A DNA stretch of 64,000 nucleotides from UBA1672 sp964351365. GTDB taxonomy: Bacteria > Pseudomonadota > Alphaproteobacteria > Micavibrionales > Micavibrionaceae. The stretch spans positions 33,579 to 97,578 of the forward strand of contig CAYGNP010000006.1 of the NCBI GenBank assembly GCA_964351365.1, read 5' to 3'. Numbering within the stretch: position 1 is the first letter of the stretch; each line of letters begins with the position of its first letter. A program made the translations under genes and the position numbers. Below are positions 27,381-36,769 of the stretch, piece by piece. The notes under the pieces are model-generated. The model was given only the letters and a program-made list of their open reading frames with translations, had not been told where the DNA came from and made no database searches.

Positions 27381-28658
27381 ATGCCTATGGCCGCCGCATC
27401 ACACTCCCCAGAAGATATTGTGAATGAACTTGGCCGTAAAGCAAAATCAGCATCCTATATTATTGCACAAACGCCAACATGTGTAATTAATGACGCGCTG
27501 ACCTCATTAGCACAGAACCTGCGTAAAAACGCCCAAACCATCATTGCAGAAAATAAAAAAGACCTCGCAGCCGCGAAGCAAAAGGGTCTCACCGGAGCCA
27601 TGATAGATCGCCTAATGCTTGATGAGCAACGCATAGAAGGAATAGCAAAAGGCGTTGAAACCGTCATTAAACTTGATGATCCAACAGGCCGCATCCTCTG
27701 GGAGCAAAACCGGCCCAACGGCCTGAATATCCAACGTATCTCCTGCCCCATCGGCGTACTTGGAATGATTTACGAATCTAGGCCTAACGTCACGATTGAT
27801 GCCTCCATCCTGTGCCTGAAATCACACAACGCAGTTATTTTGCGTGGCGGCTCTGAAAGCCTGCACAGTTCACTTGCGCTGCACAAAATCATTCAATCTG
27901 CCCTTGAAGAACATAATATGCCGCAAGCCTGCGTCTCCATGATCCCCACCAGCGACCGCGCAGCGGTAGGCGCCATGCTGCGCGCCAGTGAATATATTGA
28001 CGTTATGATCCCGCGTGGCGGCCACAGCCTGATCGAACGTGTCATGAACGAAGCCCGCATGCCTGTTTTCGGTCATCTTGATGGCCTATGCCACATCTAT
28101 ATCCATCCAAGCGTTAAGCCCAGCATAGCGCGCGATGTTACCCACAACGCAAAAATGCGCCGCACTGGAATTTGCGGAGCGATGGAAACATTACTCCTCG
28201 ATCGTGCCCTTGATAAAGCCATCATCAAAGACGTTCTGGCCACATTGCTGGACTCCGGCTGTGAGATCGTTGGCGATGAAGACATTCAAAAATTCGACCC
28301 CAGGATTGGCATAGCGACACTAAGCGACTGGACTACCGAATATCTGGATAAAAAACTAAGTTGCAAACTCGTGAACGATGTAACCGATGCCGTGAATCAC
28401 ATCAATACCTTCGGCTCACATCACACGGACAGTATTCTCGCCGAAGATAAAACGGCAACAGAATATTTTCTCAAATACGTAGACAGCGGAATTGTCATGC
28501 AAAACGCATCGACACAATTCGCCGATGGCAGCGAATTTGGCATGGGCGCAGAAATCGGAATTGCCACAGGCAAAATGCACGCGCGCGGTCCTGTGGGACT
28601 GGAACAATTATGCACATACAAATATCAGGTGCGCGGCAACGGCCAGACGCGGCCATAA
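27381..28658 (+). CDS. proA: Gamma-glutamyl phosphate reductase (ProA)
   Basis: This NADPH-dependent enzyme makes glutamate semialdehyde in proline synthesis. Signatures are GVLGMIYESRPNVTIDA, the catalytic cysteine in RRTGICGAMETLL, and FGSHHTDSI. Length of 425 residues is normal. AAGGGG precedes the ATG. It starts a run with nadD, rsfS and rlmH that in many relatives continues directly from proB; here proB is 17 kb upstream. Confidence 0.96.
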   Translation: MPMAAASHSPEDIVNELGRKAKSASYIIAQTPTCVINDALTSLAQNLRKNAQTIIAENKKDLAAAKQKGLTGAMIDRLMLDEQRIEGIAKGVETVIKLDDPTGRILWEQNRPNGLNIQRISCPIGVLGMIYESRPNVTIDASILCLKSHNAVILRGGSESLHSSLALHKIIQSALEEHNMPQACVSMIPTSDRAAVGAMLRASEYIDVMIPRGGHSLIERVMNEARMPVFGHLDGLCHIYIHPSVKPSIARDVTHNAKMRRTGICGAMETLLLDRALDKAIIKDVLATLLDSGCEIVGDEDIQKFDPRIGIATLSDWTTEYLDKKLSCKLVNDVTDAVNHINTFGSHHTDSILAEDKTATEYFLKYVDSGIVMQNASTQFADGSEFGMGAEIGIATGKMHARGPVGLEQLCTYKYQVRGNGQTRP

Positions 28659-28662
28659 GCAC

Positions 28663-29292
28663 ATGGCCATATTCCCCGAACCACATCTGTTAAATGCCGC
28701 GCGATGGAAAAACATGCGCATTGGCATCCTTGGCGGCTCGTTCAACCCCCCGCATGAAGGCCATGTCCACATTTCAAAACTTGCGTTAAACGCTTTAAAA
28801 CTTGATGCTATATGGTGGCTTGTTACCCCTCAAAACCCTCTCAAGTCAAGCGAGGGGCTTCTCCCGCTGGAAAAAAGAACGGATCTGTGCCGCAAGCTCA
28901 CGACTCATCCAAAAATAGTAGTAACAACACTGGAACAACAATTAAAAACGCCCCACAGCTACGCCACGGTAAAAGGATTAAAGCATCATTTCCCGCACAC
29001 TAAATTCGCCTGGATTACCGGCATGGATAATGCCCATAACTTGCATCTGTGGAATAACTGGCGCGAGCTTTTGAGTGAGATTTGCATGGTACACGTAACA
29101 CGTCACCCCCCCGTGCGCCTCGTGCAACAATGCCCCGCGCGCATGCTTTCCACCCAAAGGCACATTATCCTCGATCACGGCGGGCACGTCCCACTCGAAT
29201 CACACAGAACCTACTGGCTCTTACAAAAGAAAATGGTCAATATTTCCTCCACAGAAATCAGAAATAAAAACCCTTTAAAAACAGCCGCCTAA
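28663..29292 (+). CDS. nadD: Nicotinate-nucleotide adenylyltransferase (NadD)
   Basis: NadD makes deamido-NAD from nicotinate mononucleotide and ATP. The nucleotidyltransferase motif is GGSFNPPHEGHVH, and the C-terminal signature NISSTEIR corresponds to the SSTxIR motif. The ATG at 28663 gives 209 residues. An internal ATG at 28714 (MRIGIL) is possible because the family usually starts just before the GGSF motif. It lies 4 bases after proA. Confidence 0.92.
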   Translation: MAIFPEPHLLNAARWKNMRIGILGGSFNPPHEGHVHISKLALNALKLDAIWWLVTPQNPLKSSEGLLPLEKRTDLCRKLTTHPKIVVTTLEQQLKTPHSYATVKGLKHHFPHTKFAWITGMDNAHNLHLWNNWRELLSEICMVHVTRHPPVRLVQQCPARMLSTQRHIILDHGGHVPLESHRTYWLLQKKMVNISSTEIRNKNPLKTAA

Positions 29293-29326
29293 GTCACATT
29301 CATGCGCTGCACCTATCAAAAAACCT

Positions 29327-29369
29327 TTGAGATAACCTCAAAAAGAGCTATAATGTTATTATGAGGTTA
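29327..29369 (+). promoter_or_regulatory. Promoter framed by an inverted repeat upstream of rsfS
   Basis: TTGAGA (29327-29332) and TATAAT (29349-29354) are 16 bases apart. The -10 is enclosed by a perfect inverted repeat, TAACCTCA (29333-29340) and TGAGGTTA (29362-29369), a plausible operator for an unidentified regulator. Downstream, CAAAAAG-N6-CTTTTTG followed by TTTT (about 29437-29460) is a weak hairpin inside the annotated 5' end of rsfS. Confidence 0.5.
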
Positions 29370-29416
29370 AACATAACACTTCTGTTGAAAAATAAAATTA
29401 ATGCATCATTTTTGCA

Positions 29417-29869
29417 ATGGCTGGGCTTATATCAAAAAGCACAGCCTTTTTGTTTTCTAAACCCCAAAAAGGAGAACCGACAATTATAAGACAACGCAAC
29501 GCTGCCTCGCTTGGCCCCTACGACATAAAGATGCTTATTGAATCATCTTTGGATAAAGACAAAGCAGAGGAGATCATCACCGTTCCCCTCACTGACCAAT
29601 CCGCCCTCGCTGATTACATGATTATCGCCACCGGCACATCCTCACGCCATGTAAACGCCCTCGCCACAAAAATCAGAGAAAAACTTCACAAAAACGGTAT
29701 TACTGAGGTCAATATTGAAGGCCTGTCGCAAGGCGACTGGGTTGTAATTGATGCAGGCGATGTCATCGTCCACCTCTTCCGCCCCGAAGTCCGTGCGTTT
29801 TATAATATTGAAAAAATGTGGTGTGCACACCCCGCTTTCGACGTCATAAGTACGCAAATACAGGCTTAA
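29417..29869 (+). CDS. rsfS: Ribosomal silencing factor RsfS
   Basis: RsfS binds L14 and blocks subunit joining in starvation. The core DUF143 fold is clear: LADYMIIATGTSSRHVNALA, GLSQGDWVVIDAGDVIVHLF and the tail YNIEKMW. The ORF from ATG 29417 gives 150 residues, longer than the usual 105-130. That ATG has no Shine-Dalgarno. A strong AAGGAG at 29469-29474 instead points to an ATT codon at 29483, and ATG 29531 (MLIESSLDKD) fits the family's usual start. The true start is therefore open. A 42-codon leader ORF (29361-29489) overlaps in another frame. Confidence 0.88.
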   Translation: MAGLISKSTAFLFSKPQKGEPTIIRQRNAASLGPYDIKMLIESSLDKDKAEEIITVPLTDQSALADYMIIATGTSSRHVNALATKIREKLHKNGITEVNIEGLSQGDWVVIDAGDVIVHLFRPEVRAFYNIEKMWCAHPAFDVISTQIQA

Positions 29870-29881
29870 GGACATAACAAA

Positions 29882-30340
29882 TTGCTTCGTGTTGATATCA
29901 TCTGCGTTGCGCGGGTTAAAAAAGGCGCACACCTAGACTTAATCCATGAATACCAAAAACGCATGCAATGGCCTCTAAACATCATAGAAGTTGAATCAAA
30001 ACAAACTGATGCCTCCAAACGCCAGATCGACGAACAGGAAAAAATCCAAAAACATCTGAGCAATCAAGCCGTTATTATTGCCCTTGATGAACGTGGCCAA
30101 AATATGAAATCGCTTGATTTTGCCAAAAAGCTTGAATCCTTCGCCCAAAACGGCCAGCCTCACATTCAGTTCATTATCGGCGGCGCTGATGGCCTCACGC
30201 AAAACTTGCGCGACCAGTCAAATCTTTTAATCAGTTTTGGAAAACTCACTTGGCCTCACCTTCTCGCGCGTGTTATGCTGCTAGAGCAAATCTACCGGGC
30301 ACAGCAAATCCTTGCAGGCCACCCCTATCATCGGGAATAA
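29882..30340 (+). CDS. rlmH: 23S rRNA (pseudouridine1915-N3)-methyltransferase RlmH
   Basis: RlmH is a SPOUT methyltransferase acting on helix 69 of 23S rRNA. The conserved loop FIIGGADGL and the C-terminal knot LTWPHLLARVMLLEQIYRA-Q are visible, ending in YHRE. Start is a TTG at 29882 with AAGGA about 10 bases upstream. Length of 152 residues is typical. It follows rsfS by 12 bases. Confidence 0.95.
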   Translation: MLRVDIICVARVKKGAHLDLIHEYQKRMQWPLNIIEVESKQTDASKRQIDEQEKIQKHLSNQAVIIALDERGQNMKSLDFAKKLESFAQNGQPHIQFIIGGADGLTQNLRDQSNLLISFGKLTWPHLLARVMLLEQIYRAQQILAGHPYHRE

Positions 30341-30348
30341 TACAAATT

Positions 30349-31533
30349 ATGCATATTCTGGCTGTATTTTTAATAGCATTGCTTTTCCCTGTGCTCGCCC
30401 ATGCTCTGGATAATCCGCCCATACCCAAAAGGAAGACAGAGGCTCTAAATCTCTATGAAAATCAACTTTCAAAGGAAAGCCAAGCAAAAGAACAACTCGA
30501 GCAAAAAATAGAATCAGTGACTTCTGATCTAAGCTCTACAAAAAAAGATCTTATTAACACCGCGGCCATCATCCAAAAAAATGAGCGTGACATAAAATCT
30601 CTGGAAACCCGCATCGCTAATCTCGAGATCAAAAAATCTATTCTGGACGATCAGGTCAAAGAAGATAGAAAAACAATCGCCTCCATAATCAACGCTCTCC
30701 AAAAAATTCGGCGCACCCCCACAGAGCTTATGCTGGCACGCCCAGACACACCCTATAGAACTGCCCAAAGCGCAATGCTCATGGGTCAAATCATCCCCTC
30801 CCTGAACCGCCATGCGGAGAAACTAAATAACACCTTCGAAACAATCGACCGAGTCGCAAGAGAATTAAAAAACGATCAGGCTGAGCTCCTTGCACAATCA
30901 CACGCCTTGGAAGAGCGCCAAAAAAACCTGGCCACACTGGTCGATAAACGCCAAAACCTATATTCAAAAATCGATCAGGATATAAAAATCCGTGAAATCA
31001 CAATCCAAAAAATCTCCATGCAAGCAAAAAACCTGGAAGACCTTGTCTCCCGCATCAAGGAGGAAGAGCGCCTGGAAGAGGAACGCCGGAAAACCGCTTT
31101 TCTCATACGGCCAAAAGCCACGCCCCCAGTGCCAGAACAACCTGAATACTCAGGCGATGCGCGCATGCCAATTTCAGGTATAATACGCATAAGCTACGAC
31201 CAGACAGACGATGTCGGCGCAAAAAGCAAAGGCATAACCATTGAAGGGCGCAGCGCAAGCCTCGTCGTCGCCCCTATGGATGGAAAAATTCAATTCGCCG
31301 GAGCCTTCAAACGCTACGGCAATATCGTCATTATTGAGCATGGCGGTGGTTACCATAGCCTGGTGGCTGGACTGGATAATATTAATGTCGCCGTTGGCAG
31401 CACCGTAAAATCAGGTGAACCAATTGGCACCCTGCCAAATTCCTCTTTAAATCCTCGCCCAACACTATATTATGAGCTAAGGCAAAACGGTAACCCCGTA
31501 AACCCGGCCAAAAAATTTTCTGATTTAGGGTAA
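30349..31533 (+). CDS. EnvC-like murein hydrolase activator, 394 aa
   Basis: A signal peptide (MHILAVFLIALLFPVLAHA) leads into a coiled coil of about 200 residues (EQKIESVTSDLSSTKKDL). A degenerate LytM/M23 domain follows at the C-terminus. The M23 zinc ligands are not intact: the final HxH is replaced by LYYELR, as in EnvC, which activates amidases rather than cutting peptidoglycan itself. It likely acts in daughter-cell separation, probably with FtsEX, not seen here. It lies upstream of ctpA in the common alphaproteobacterial order. Confidence 0.85.
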   Translation: MHILAVFLIALLFPVLAHALDNPPIPKRKTEALNLYENQLSKESQAKEQLEQKIESVTSDLSSTKKDLINTAAIIQKNERDIKSLETRIANLEIKKSILDDQVKEDRKTIASIINALQKIRRTPTELMLARPDTPYRTAQSAMLMGQIIPSLNRHAEKLNNTFETIDRVARELKNDQAELLAQSHALEERQKNLATLVDKRQNLYSKIDQDIKIREITIQKISMQAKNLEDLVSRIKEEERLEEERRKTAFLIRPKATPPVPEQPEYSGDARMPISGIIRISYDQTDDVGAKSKGITIEGRSASLVVAPMDGKIQFAGAFKRYGNIVIIEHGGGYHSLVAGLDNINVAVGSTVKSGEPIGTLPNSSLNPRPTLYYELRQNGNPVNPAKKFSDLG

Positions 31534-31566
31534 TTGTGTAATTAAACTTAGGACTTAGCCATCACC

Positions 31567-32892
31567 ATGAAAAAAATCATTGTCATCTCCCTGCTTGTTT
31601 TTTCTGTCTTTACAGGAACGGCACAATACATATCGATTGCTCAGGAAAACGAAAAAACAACAAACAATGAAGGCTACAGCGAAACCTACAAACAATTAAA
31701 CCTGTTCGGTGATGTCTTTGAACGTGTTCGTGCAGATTACGTGGAAGAAGTCTCTGACAAGCAACTCATCGAAAACGCTCTGAACGGTATGCTCTCCAGC
31801 CTTGATCCCCATTCAGGCTATCTCAACGAAGATAAGTTCAAGGAAATGCGTGTTGAAACGCGCGGTGAATTTGGCGGACTTGGCATAGAAGTCACAATGG
31901 AAAACGGTCTCGTCCGCGTTGTCTCCCCCATCGATGACACACCAGCCTTCCGCGCAGGTATCCAGGCCGGGGATTATATTGTAAAAATTGACGATGAGGC
32001 TGTTATGGGCCTGACGCTCTCTGACGCTGTTGAAAAAATGCGCGGCAAAGTTGGTGCTCCAATCGATCTTGTCATTAACCGGGAAGGCGAAGATGCACCA
32101 ATAGAAGTAACTCTGGTGCGCGATGTCATCCAGATAAAATCTGTTCGCTCTCGTGTCGAAGGTAACGTTGGTTATATTCGTGTTACCACATTTAGCCAAA
32201 ATACTGGCCCCGGCGTTCGCGATGCAATCAAAGACATAAAAAAAGAGCTCGGAAACAAAGTCACTGGTTATGTTCTTGATCTAAGGAATAATCCGGGCGG
32301 CCTTCTCTCACAGGCTATCGAAGTCTCTGATGCATTCCTCGATAAAGGCGAAATCGTATCGCAGCGTGGACGCTATGAAGACGACACGCAACGCAGCAAT
32401 GCAACCCCTGGCGATTTAACCGATGGCGTGCCCCTTGTTGTGCTTATCAACGGCGGGTCAGCCTCTGCATCGGAAATTGTGTCCGGCGCCTTGCAAGATC
32501 ATCGCCGTGCTATAATTTTAGGCACTCAATCTTTTGGCAAAGGCTCCGTTCAAACCGTCATCCCCCTTCCCGGAAACGGAGCAATGCGCCTCACTACCGC
32601 ACGCTATTATACACCCTCTGGGCGGTCAATTCAGGCTCAAGGAATTACCCCTGACATTGAGGTTGAACCAGCAAAAGTTGAATCATATTCCTCTATCCGT
32701 TTGCGCGAATCTGATTTGCACGGTGCTCTTGACAAGGACACACAAAAAGATCCTAGAAAAGATGCAAGAAAAGCAGCAAATGACAATAAGAACAGTGAAG
32801 ATAAAAAAGCAGAAGACGTGCAGGACTATCAGCTCACACGAGCAATAGATCTATTAACAGGACTCTCACTATTCAAAGAGCAAGGTAAATAA
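31567..32892 (+). CDS. ctpA: Carboxy-terminal processing protease CtpA (S41)
   Basis: This is a periplasmic serine protease with Ser-Lys dyad. A signal peptide or anchor is at residues 1-25, the PDZ domain lies around GIEVTMENGLVRVVSPIDDT, and the protease core has GGSASASEIVSGAL (Ser) and GTQSFGKGSVQ (Lys). Length of 441 residues fits. The C-terminal tail is acidic and lysine-rich. It probably trims envelope proteins or peptidoglycan hydrolases, consistent with its envC neighbour. Confidence 0.93.
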   Translation: MKKIIVISLLVFSVFTGTAQYISIAQENEKTTNNEGYSETYKQLNLFGDVFERVRADYVEEVSDKQLIENALNGMLSSLDPHSGYLNEDKFKEMRVETRGEFGGLGIEVTMENGLVRVVSPIDDTPAFRAGIQAGDYIVKIDDEAVMGLTLSDAVEKMRGKVGAPIDLVINREGEDAPIEVTLVRDVIQIKSVRSRVEGNVGYIRVTTFSQNTGPGVRDAIKDIKKELGNKVTGYVLDLRNNPGGLLSQAIEVSDAFLDKGEIVSQRGRYEDDTQRSNATPGDLTDGVPLVVLINGGSASASEIVSGALQDHRRAIILGTQSFGKGSVQTVIPLPGNGAMRLTTARYYTPSGRSIQAQGITPDIEVEPAKVESYSSIRLRESDLHGALDKDTQKDPRKDARKAANDNKNSEDKKAEDVQDYQLTRAIDLLTGLSLFKEQGK

Positions 32893-32902
32893 TTCATAAA
32901 CA

Positions 32903-34006
32903 ATGAAGGCCTTATCCCTAGCACAGAATATCGATTTTAAAAATCTCCTAAATGGATTAAAAAACATCGATATTCGCGCTCTTTTGATGGGCTTGGGTCT
33001 GCTTTTTGCATTTTATGCATGCCTTCTCACTTTTATTCTCCTCCAAAGTAAAACAACAGTGCAGCAACTCGAAGCAAAACTCACCTCAGAAACAGTCACA
33101 ATAACAGAGCGCCAAGCAGCACCCACAGAGCGTGACCTCCGCACAGCCGCCTATGTTAAAAACGACTTCTTGATTGACGGTCTGCATGTTGAAGAAGATG
33201 AAGGAACACTTCCAGTCATCCGAAAATCAGATTACCTCACAAGCTTTCGTGCTTATCAGACCCCTTTCAAATACCCACAGACACTTACCAAACCAGTCAT
33301 ATCCTTCGCCCTGATGAATTATGGCCTCTCAAAAGAAAACTCAAAGCTCGCCCTTGATCTCCTTCCAGAAGAAATCTCGTTTATATTATCCCCCTACGCA
33401 AATCTGCCGGATGAATGGCTAACCCTTGCACATAACGAAGGGCACGAAATCTGGCTGAATGTCCCCTTGCAAAACGACCAGCAATCAATTGCAGGCGTGC
33501 ACACCATTTTCCACCACAACCCGCTTCCAGAAAAGCAATCTAAACTGCGCGCTGTTCTGGCAATGACGCGCGGCTACGTTGGTGTTACCAGCATAACAGA
33601 CGACACCCTCGAAACAGCGAAAGATGACTACAGTCAAATCATTGATGAAATTTATGGACGTGGCCTTGCCTTTCTAGATTTAGGACAAAAAAAATCTAAC
33701 ATCATAAGCAGTAAAGCCTTTGCAAAAGGTGCGCCCTATATTCTCGCAAACACAACGATCCATCGCATGACAGGCTCAAATTCTTTTGAATCTCTCGAAA
33801 AATTAGCGCAGGAAAATGGTCATGCCATCGCTATCATTCCTCCCTACCCAGAAGCAATTAAAAATCTGGCAACATGGATTTTAAAAGTTGGAAAAGTTGA
33901 CTACGTCATTGCCCCTGTTTCCGCAATTTACGATCTCCCATCAGGCCCAGAACCTTCATCTCTTAATAACGATGATTATCAGCTCCCCAATGAACAACAG
34001 CCCTAA
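32903..34006 (+). CDS. Divergent polysaccharide deacetylase family protein (YibQ-like), 367 aa
   Basis: One transmembrane helix near residues 28-50 (LMGLGLLFAFYACLLTFILL) anchors a periplasmic domain. The deacetylase-like fold starts near KPVISFALMNYGLSKENSK, where other members have a zinc-site Asp; the catalytic residues are weakly conserved. Blocks HEIWLNVPLQN and GYVGVTSI match the divergent YibQ family. Function is unknown but linked to the cell envelope by the conserved envC-ctpA-yibQ order. Confidence 0.8.
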   Translation: MKALSLAQNIDFKNLLNGLKNIDIRALLMGLGLLFAFYACLLTFILLQSKTTVQQLEAKLTSETVTITERQAAPTERDLRTAAYVKNDFLIDGLHVEEDEGTLPVIRKSDYLTSFRAYQTPFKYPQTLTKPVISFALMNYGLSKENSKLALDLLPEEISFILSPYANLPDEWLTLAHNEGHEIWLNVPLQNDQQSIAGVHTIFHHNPLPEKQSKLRAVLAMTRGYVGVTSITDDTLETAKDDYSQIIDEIYGRGLAFLDLGQKKSNIISSKAFAKGAPYILANTTIHRMTGSNSFESLEKLAQENGHAIAIIPPYPEAIKNLATWILKVGKVDYVIAPVSAIYDLPSGPEPSSLNNDDYQLPNEQQP

Positions 34007-34007
34007 A

Positions 34008-34478
34008 ATGTCCGCAGAAAAACTTTATCGCCCCTGCGTTGGCGTAGCGCTTTTCAACAAAGAGGGAAAAGTCTTCGTCGGAGAACGCATAGACACACCC
34101 GGTGCCTGGCAAATGCCACAAGGCGGCATTGATTTCGGTGAAACACCGGAGAAAACGGCCCTGCGCGAACTTCAGGAAGAAATCGGAACCAACAACGCCG
34201 ACATCATTTATACCGCTCCCTACAAAATCCGCTATGACCTGCCAGATGCGATTGCACAAAAACTATGGAACGGAAAATTTTGTGGTCAGGAACAAACCTG
34301 GATTGCTGCTCGCTTTAGAGGCAAAAACACAGATATAAATCTAAACGCACACACACCACCAGAATTTTCAGATTGGAAATGGGTCTACCTCGAAGACACG
34401 CTCGAACTCATCGTCCCCTTCAAAAAAGACCTTTACGCTCAAATCATAGAATTATTTAGGCACATAAATCCCGATTAA
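34008..34478 (+). CDS. rppH: RNA pyrophosphohydrolase RppH (Nudix)
   Basis: RppH removes pyrophosphate from mRNA 5' ends to start decay. The Nudix box runs GGIDFGETPEKTALRELQEE-IG. Opening MSAEKLYRPCVGVALFN is typical of the family. The ATG at 34008 follows the yibQ stop by 1 base; ATG 33990 inside yibQ is an alternative. The 3' end overlaps the convergent tolB by 4 bases. Confidence 0.93.
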   Translation: MSAEKLYRPCVGVALFNKEGKVFVGERIDTPGAWQMPQGGIDFGETPEKTALRELQEEIGTNNADIIYTAPYKIRYDLPDAIAQKLWNGKFCGQEQTWIAARFRGKNTDINLNAHTPPEFSDWKWVYLEDTLELIVPFKKDLYAQIIELFRHINPD

Positions 34479-35818
34479 GGCGGGTTAATTGGAGACCACG
34501 CCGGATCAGAACCATCACGCGGCGTGCGCAACCAACGCTCATTATAACCCGTGATATCAATTGTATAAAGCCGCGCTGAATTCCCATTAGCCGATGGATT
34601 CTCTTTGAAATATGTCAAAACCCGACCATTAGGCGACCAACTTGGCCCCTCCACGTGATACGCATTCGTCAAAAGACGCTCCGCCTTGCCATCGGGTTGA
34701 ATAACCCCAATATAAAACTTACCTTGATGCATGCGCGTAAACGCAATCAAATCTCCACGCGGCGACCAGACGGGATTCCCATATCTCCCGGCTCCAAAGG
34801 TCAGGCGGTTCAAACCCGATCCATCCAAATTCATGATATAAAGCTGCTGCGTACCGCTTCGATCAGACTCAAACACAATTTTCGACCCATCCGGTGAATA
34901 GGATGGCGCAGTATCAATTGCATTACTGCTCGTCATCCGCGTAACTTTGCGGCTATCAAGATCAAGTATAAAAATATCGGTATTCCCTTTATTCTCCATA
35001 CTCATGACAACTTTTTTGCCATCAGGTGAAAAACGTGGCGCGAAAGTCATTCCTGGAAAAGTGCCAAGCATCTCATGCTTACCGGAGTTAATATCATACA
35101 GATAAACGCGCGGCAGCCCCCCCTTGTATGACATATAAGCGATACGCTGGCTCTCTGGCGAAAAGCGCGGCGTAAGAACAAGATAACTTCCATCAGTCAG
35201 ATATTTATGATTCTCCCCATCCTGATCCATCACAGCAAGCTGCTTGACACGCTTATCCGCTGGCCCATATTCGCCAATATAGACGATGCGCGTATCAAAA
35301 TAACCATCCTCGCCCGTAATACGTTTATAAATTTCATCAGACATAATATGTGCAATCCGACGCCAGTTCGCAGGTGTTGTCGTATACGCCATACCAATCA
35401 GCTGCTCTTGCGAAAACACATCCCACAAACGAAACTCTACACGCGTGCGCCCTTCATTATCACGAAGCACAGTCCCAGAAACCAGAGTCTCCGCCCCCGT
35501 AGCACGCCACTCAGGAAAACGCACACCTTCACGGAATATTGAGTCCGGCGTCTGCACAAAAGCTTTATCGCTAATAGGGTTAAATAACCCCGAACGCTCA
35601 AGATTAGCACGCACAATATTCGGAATATCCCGCGCCAACTCATCAAATTCAGATGAAACAGCATGAAAATCACTCACCGCTATCGGGCGCGGTTTGAAGG
35701 TTCCCTGCTTGAGAGTTGGATTAAACTCCTGCGCGCGTGCTCCGTTAAACGAGCCTGCAAAGACCATAAAACCAAGCACCAAAAAAGCAATTTTCTTCAT
35801 CATACATCCATCCATCAT
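34475..35818 (-). CDS. tolB: Tol-Pal system beta-propeller protein TolB
   Basis: TolB is the periplasmic propeller that links TolA and Pal during outer-membrane constriction. Signal peptide MKKIAFLVLGFMVFAG (upstream in-frame Met codons also exist) ends at ARAQ. The N-terminal domain includes RPIAVSDFHA, and WD40-like repeats contain PRFSPDGKKV and PSYSPDGSKIVFESDRSG. No pal or cpoB gene follows; the cluster ends here against rppH. Confidence 0.95.
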   Translation of the reverse strand: MMDGCMMKKIAFLVLGFMVFAGSFNGARAQEFNPTLKQGTFKPRPIAVSDFHAVSSEFDELARDIPNIVRANLERSGLFNPISDKAFVQTPDSIFREGVRFPEWRATGAETLVSGTVLRDNEGRTRVEFRLWDVFSQEQLIGMAYTTTPANWRRIAHIMSDEIYKRITGEDGYFDTRIVYIGEYGPADKRVKQLAVMDQDGENHKYLTDGSYLVLTPRFSPESQRIAYMSYKGGLPRVYLYDINSGKHEMLGTFPGMTFAPRFSPDGKKVVMSMENKGNTDIFILDLDSRKVTRMTSSNAIDTAPSYSPDGSKIVFESDRSGTQQLYIMNLDGSGLNRLTFGAGRYGNPVWSPRGDLIAFTRMHQGKFYIGVIQPDGKAERLLTNAYHVEGPSWSPNGRVLTYFKENPSANGNSARLYTIDITGYNERWLRTPRDGSDPAWSPINPP

Positions 35819-35827
35819 TATTTAAGT

Positions 35828-36763
35828 TTATAGTATTTCACTCGGATCAAAAGTGTAAGGAAAACTTTTCCAAATTTCATATTTCTCCGGCGGCAATTGC
35901 AAAGGCCAGCAATCACGATCAAGAAGCGCCCTGCGCGCTGCGTCCGCCGCCGCCTTGTAATGCTGATCGGAATTATACCGCGCCATGTCTTGTATCTCCA
36001 CGGAGCTAACCGTACGGTCACGCCGCACATTCACTCGTACAACCACAATTAAATCCCGCGCATTGCGCCCCCCTGCGTTGATATTCCAGCATTTCCGAAT
36101 CCCCGCATTCAGCGCCGCTTCATCACTGCTGGTCATGACGTTTGAAACCTGCCCCTCCTGCGCAGACTGCCCGCCTTCATTTTTTGCTTCTGGCTTGGGC
36201 GGAGCAGGCGCAGGCTTCGAATCATCCTCTTCAAGGCTGCGTAATAAACTTGTAATATCACGCTCATTATCCGGCTTGGCCTCTTCAAGTTTTGGCTTAG
36301 GCTCAGCCTTTGGTTTGGGTTTTGAAACCGGCTTTGGCGGTGTTTTAATCACAAAAGGATCAGGCTCTGGTTTCTTTTTGACAATATCTGCTTTTGCCTC
36401 AACAATAACATCTTCAACAGGCTTATCTTCTTCTGCGGCCGGCTCAATATCAGGCACTTGCGGGGTAAGTAAATCCGGCGCACTATTAGCTTGATTGTAA
36501 ACCGGTTTGGGCTTGGGCGGCTCCGGCATATCCTCATCCGCCTTCTCGGCGTCTGCCTCACGAATAGTTTGCATCACCTCATCAAGCATAAAAATCTCAA
36601 CGGCAATCGGTGTGTCTTGCGTAACAGGTTTCTTGGCAATATACGGCAGGCCCATAGTTGCAAGAATAAAAACCGCAACATGCAGGAAAAAAGAAACCGC
36701 AACTGAATACGTCACATCCGGCGCGTGATAAGCTTGAGACCGTCGTATAGCAGCTGCGTTCAT
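35828..36763 (-). CDS. tolA: TolA-like envelope protein with C-terminal TonB/TolA domain
   Basis: A cytoplasmic start is followed by a membrane anchor near residues 22-42 (YSVAVSFFLHVAVFILATMGL). A long proline, lysine and glutamate rich linker follows (PPKPVSKPKPKAEPKPKLEE). The globular C-terminal domain (ALNAGIRKCWNINAGGRNAR and VVVRVNVRRDRTVSSVEIQD) matches TolA. It energises TolB-Pal using the TolQR motor. It overlaps nothing but sits 6 bases after tolR. Confidence 0.92.
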   Translation of the reverse strand: MNAAAIRRSQAYHAPDVTYSVAVSFFLHVAVFILATMGLPYIAKKPVTQDTPIAVEIFMLDEVMQTIREADAEKADEDMPEPPKPKPVYNQANSAPDLLTPQVPDIEPAAEEDKPVEDVIVEAKADIVKKKPEPDPFVIKTPPKPVSKPKPKAEPKPKLEEAKPDNERDITSLLRSLEEDDSKPAPAPPKPEAKNEGGQSAQEGQVSNVMTSSDEAALNAGIRKCWNINAGGRNARDLIVVVRVNVRRDRTVSSVEIQDMARYNSDQHYKAAADAARRALLDRDCWPLQLPPEKYEIWKSFPYTFDPSEIL

Positions 36764-36769
36764 AGAGCC

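Noticed and set aside
35985..36494. Plus-strand ORF rich in Gly and Ser
   Set aside because: Antisense of the TolA proline-lysine linker; composition is a mirror effect.
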